A stretch of DNA of 26,544 nt from Betaproteobacteria bacterium (GTDB lineage Bacteria > Pseudomonadota > Gammaproteobacteria > Burkholderiales > Rhodocyclaceae). Position numbers and translations under genes: made by a program. The stretch is from positions 1-26,544 of the forward strand of contig JAPTVL010000484.1 in assembly GCA_028065725.1 (NCBI GenBank), read 5' to 3'. This document shows, piece after piece, positions 24,127-26,544 of the stretch. Every line of letters begins with the position of its first letter. The first letter of the stretch is position 1. Under the pieces are notes generated by a model that saw nothing but the letters and a program-made list of their open reading frames with translations, was not told where the DNA came from and did no database searches.

Positions 24127-24821
24127 GAGGTGCCGATCCCGCAGCCGGGAAAGCCGCCGAAGTTCATCAACGCGGGCGGGGCAAAGCGCAGCGCGCAATC
24201 CGACAACCGCTTGCCACAGACGTCTTGGGCCGGGTCAGCGGTCGGGTTGCCGGCGGCGTCGGCCACAGCGCCACCCGTGTAGCCACAGTCGGCGCCGCGG
24301 TAGACCCAGGGGCAGGCGTTCTGGATGAACTGGCGTCGGGGTAGCTTGACCGCCACCATGTCCAAGGCGCTGGCCAGGTCGAACTGAAGAAGCTGAGGTG
24401 TCTCCTGCGCCTTGCGATCGACGAACCAGATCTGCCGGGGCAGTTCTTGGGTGGGGTCGGCCGTGGGATTGACGCCACCGGGGAAATTGGCCGCATCCAG
24501 AAAACGCGCGAAGGTGCGAATCCGCGTGAGCTTGCAGCCGGCGAAGTCGTTGTACTGGCGCGCCAGCGCGCCGAGGATGCCCTGCGCATTGGATGCCGAG
24601 AGCTTGGGTCTGGGCAGCGCGCCCGTGCCCGACATCTTGAAGCCCTGCGCCTCGATGGGATAGCGCGCGTAGGCTTGGGCCCCCCAGATGATGTCGGCGC
24701 TCAGGCCGTTGGTGCCGGCGTGCCAGTAGAGCGTGGAGCCGCCCTGCAGGGACAGGTCGAGCACGAACAACTCGATCAACGCGGACGGCGAGAGGGACTG
24801 GATTTCAGCGCGAATGGACAT
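24123..24821 (-). CDS. L: Minor tail protein, lambda gpL equivalent
   Basis: The 232-residue protein has the gpL layout: an N-terminal ELFVLDLS strand, YPIEAQGFKMSGTGALPRPKL, and a C-terminal domain with four Cys (C170, C179, C202, C209) in the CPWVYRGADCGYTG context. Lambda gpL carries an iron-sulfur cluster on such Cys residues. It joins the tail tip. The Shine-Dalgarno before the ATG at 24821 is weak. It follows gpM by 33 bp. Confidence 0.95.
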   Translation of the reverse strand: MSIRAEIQSLSPSALIELFVLDLSLQGGSTLYWHAGTNGLSADIIWGAQAYARYPIEAQGFKMSGTGALPRPKLSASNAQGILGALARQYNDFAGCKLTRIRTFARFLDAANFPGGVNPTADPTQELPRQIWFVDRKAQETPQLLQFDLASALDMVAVKLPRRQFIQNACPWVYRGADCGYTGGAVADAAGNPTADPAQDVCGKRLSDCALRFAPPALMNFGGFPGCGIGTS

Positions 24822-24854
24822 GGTGATGCAACTCGATCGGCGGCCCTTGTCTGT

Positions 24855-25205
24855 TCAAGCGCCGAAGACCTGCTCAAAGGTGGCGGTGATGCTCACGACG
24901 CCTCCTGGCTTGTCGTACTTGCTCCAGTTCTGGCACAGCACGGACACCGGTGTGGCGGCGCGTGGTGGCGTCCAGGCGAAGGGCAAGTAGCCGCCTTGCT
25001 CCTGCAGGAACGTATCGATTGCGTCGGCCTCGGCACTGGAGGCGCAATGCAACTGCAGCGTCCAGTGGCCGGGCTGGCTGTTCAAGCCCTGGGGGACGTT
25101 TTGTTGATAGCCGTCGCCGAACTTGGCCGTCCATAGCAGCGGCTTGCGCTGCGCGACGACGGATGCGGCATCCCACGCGAAAACGGGCTCGTTGGAAGTG
25201 CTCAT
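24855..25205 (-). CDS. M: Minor tail protein, lambda gpM equivalent
   Basis: The 116-residue protein has KFGDGYQQNVPQGLN near residue 28, a FLQEQGGYLPFAWTPP core and a FEQVFGA end, the usual gpM/phage minor tail pattern. It is a tail-tip part acting with gpL and the tape measure. It starts 10 bp after the tape-measure stop, so it is in the same operon. Confidence 0.93.
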   Translation of the reverse strand: MSTSNEPVFAWDAASVVAQRKPLLWTAKFGDGYQQNVPQGLNSQPGHWTLQLHCASSAEADAIDTFLQEQGGYLPFAWTPPRAATPVSVLCQNWSKYDKPGGVVSITATFEQVFGA

Positions 25206-25215
25206 GATGGCGCCC

Positions 25216-26544
25216 TCACGCTGGATTCATCAGGCCGCCTGGGCGCATTTCGGTGAGCAGGATCTGGCGCACATGCTCGCCGATCATCGCGCCCACGCCC
25301 TGCATCGCGGCTGCCCCCTGTGGGCCGGCAAGACTCGCCGAGCCGTCGTGGTTGACCACCACGTTCACATCGCCGTGGTAGCTGGCGCCGCCCTTGGAAA
25401 CAGTGCCGCCGCTGATCGCCTGGCGCAACTGGTGGTTGGGCACGACGGTGCCGCTGGCGCCCATCTTGACGACCTCGGGCCCGTGCTCGCCCACGAGATA
25501 CATGCCACCGGCCTCGACCGAGCCGCCCGCGGCGCGCGCGCCGGACAGGAACGAACCGATTGCCCCGATCCAGCCTGTGGAGGCGCCTGACATCATGCCG
25601 GCCACACCGGCCATGGCCTTTTCGGCAGCGATCTTCAGGAGATCCTGAATGATCGACGCGGCGAGTTGCCGGAAGTTGAGCTTGCCGGTCTCGGCGAACA
25701 GGACCAGGGCGTTTGTCGCACTCTGGAAGGCGCCGACGATGGACTGCTTGATCTTGGCCCCGGTCAGCACGGCGCTTTGGGCCACTTCCTGCAGGCCGGC
25801 ATGGATCGCCACCGTCGGGTTGTTGTTGAAGGCGTCCGTCGCCTTCTTCTTCTGAGCCTCCAACGCGTTGACCTGCTGGGCGTACCCGACGGCGGAGGCC
25901 AGGATCGCGCGTTGCTGGGTCAAGGTCAGGTTCACGCCCTTGGCCAGGGCGTCGTTGATGCGCTGCTGCGCCTTGGCCTGCTGATTCAGGATTTCGGTCA
26001 TGGCTGCCTGCTGTTCCCGGGTCTTGCCGATGAGCAACAAGGCGTTCTCGCGCTTGGCGATGTCCTGCTGGCGCCCCTGATCGACGCCTTGCATCTGGGT
26101 CTGGAATGCCTGCGTGGCCTTGAGCCTCTTGAGCCGCGCGGTCTCGTCATCGATGGCCTTTGCCGCAGCGAGGTACTGCGCTTTCTGCGTGGCGGACAGC
26201 GGCTGAAAACCCTCGGCCTTGCGGCGCGCGTCGCTGAGCTTGCCCTGGGTGAGGGTGAACTCGGCAAGCGCCTGCTTGGCGTTGTCGACTTTGCCGTGGT
26301 ACTGGCTCCAGTCGTACACCGAGGCGTCGAGCGCCGCCTTCTCGCGGGCAAAACCCTGAAGGGCCTGCGCGAAGGGGTCAGTCTTGGCGTGATGCGTCGC
26401 TTTCTTCATGGCACCCGGCGCGTTCGGATTGCGCAGTGCAGCTTCTTGCGCCGCTTCCTCGGCGCGGCGGCGACGCTCTTGCGCGACATCCCGCGCGTGG
26501 CGGGCCGCGGCGTCGCGGGCGACGCTGCCCCAGGCGCGCGAGGC
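25216..26544 (-). CDS. H: Tape measure protein, C-terminal part (runs off window)
   Basis: The frame is open without a stop from 25216 to the right edge, so the gene continues beyond it; the ATG at 26409 is internal. The visible part is Ala/Gln/Lys-rich and coiled-coil-like, then has a Gly-rich hydrophobic stretch (MAGVAGMMSGASTGWIGAIG). It ends in a domain with FLSGARAAGG, YLVGEHGPEVVKMG and GTVVPNHQL, the well-known C-terminus of lambda-type tape measures. The protein sets tail length and enters the cell envelope during DNA injection. Confidence 0.93.
   Translation of the reverse strand, partial: ASRAWGSVARDAAARHARDVAQERRRRAEEAAQEAALRNPNAPGAMKKATHHAKTDPFAQALQGFAREKAALDASVYDWSQYHGKVDNAKQALAEFTLTQGKLSDARRKAEGFQPLSATQKAQYLAAAKAIDDETARLKRLKATQAFQTQMQGVDQGRQQDIAKRENALLLIGKTREQQAAMTEILNQQAKAQQRINDALAKGVNLTLTQQRAILASAVGYAQQVNALEAQKKKATDAFNNNPTVAIHAGLQEVAQSAVLTGAKIKQSIVGAFQSATNALVLFAETGKLNFRQLAASIIQDLLKIAAEKAMAGVAGMMSGASTGWIGAIGSFLSGARAAGGSVEAGGMYLVGEHGPEVVKMGASGTVVPNHQLRQAISGGTVSKGGASYHGDVNVVVNHDGSASLAGPQGAAAMQGVGAMIGEHVRQILLTEMRPGGLMNPA

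Overview
The window is GC-rich DNA of a kind usual in beta- or gammaproteobacteria. It is built from two blocks. The left part (about 1-10,320) carries genes that look like anti-phage defence or mobile accessory functions. The right part (about 10,360-26,544) is the tail, tail-fibre and lysis half of a lambda-like siphophage, almost certainly a prophage, all on the minus strand. No integrase, attachment site, tRNA, rRNA, CRISPR array or insertion sequence was seen. The prophage runs off the right edge inside its tape-measure gene.

Left block. A minus-strand operon of three genes (TIGR04255-family protein, helix-turn-helix protein with a hydrophobic N-terminus, unknown 285-residue protein) is divergent from a plus-strand operon of four genes. 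The four are a dynamin/GIMAP-like GTPase with an acidic insert, a small unknown protein, a McrB-like AAA+ ATPase and a PD-(D/E)XK nuclease with a RecB-type QxxxY motif. Between the operons lies a sigma70-type promoter bracketed by four GTTGTTC boxes arranged as a 20-bp inverted repeat, a strong operator candidate. After the nuclease comes a convergent beta-class DNA methyltransferase with a ribbon-helix-helix-like N-terminus. Divergent from it is a 272-residue protein with a possible PD...EIK endonuclease motif, so the pair may be a type II-like restriction-modification unit.

Right block, read in its direction of transcription (right to left): tape measure (partial), lambda gpM, gpL, gpK, gpI and gpJ equivalents. 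An unusual cassette follows: a tail-fibre protein ending in a Cys/Asn cluster and a C-terminal Hint (Hedgehog/intein) domain, a SerC-like PLP aminotransferase, an unknown 266-residue protein, and a radical SAM/SPASM peptide maturase. Next are a small membrane protein, an intrinsic terminator, a small membrane protein, a phospholipase D-like protein, an endolysin, a holin-like protein and the Rz/Rz1 spanins. The block ends with a UPF0149/SEC-C protein and a decayed second lysozyme. Many neighbours overlap by ATGA, so translation is probably coupled.

The best candidate for an undescribed system is the tail-fibre cassette. It joins a self-cleaving Hint domain, a Cys-rich segment directly before the cleavage point, a complete SPASM-type maturase and an aminotransferase whose predicted phosphate-binding Arg is a Ser. 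This suggests post-translational modification of the tail fibre. The second candidate is the GTPase/AAA+/nuclease operon, which resembles an McrBC-type restriction system with an added dynamin-like GTPase. Functions beyond family level are inference from motifs and context; no database search was possible.
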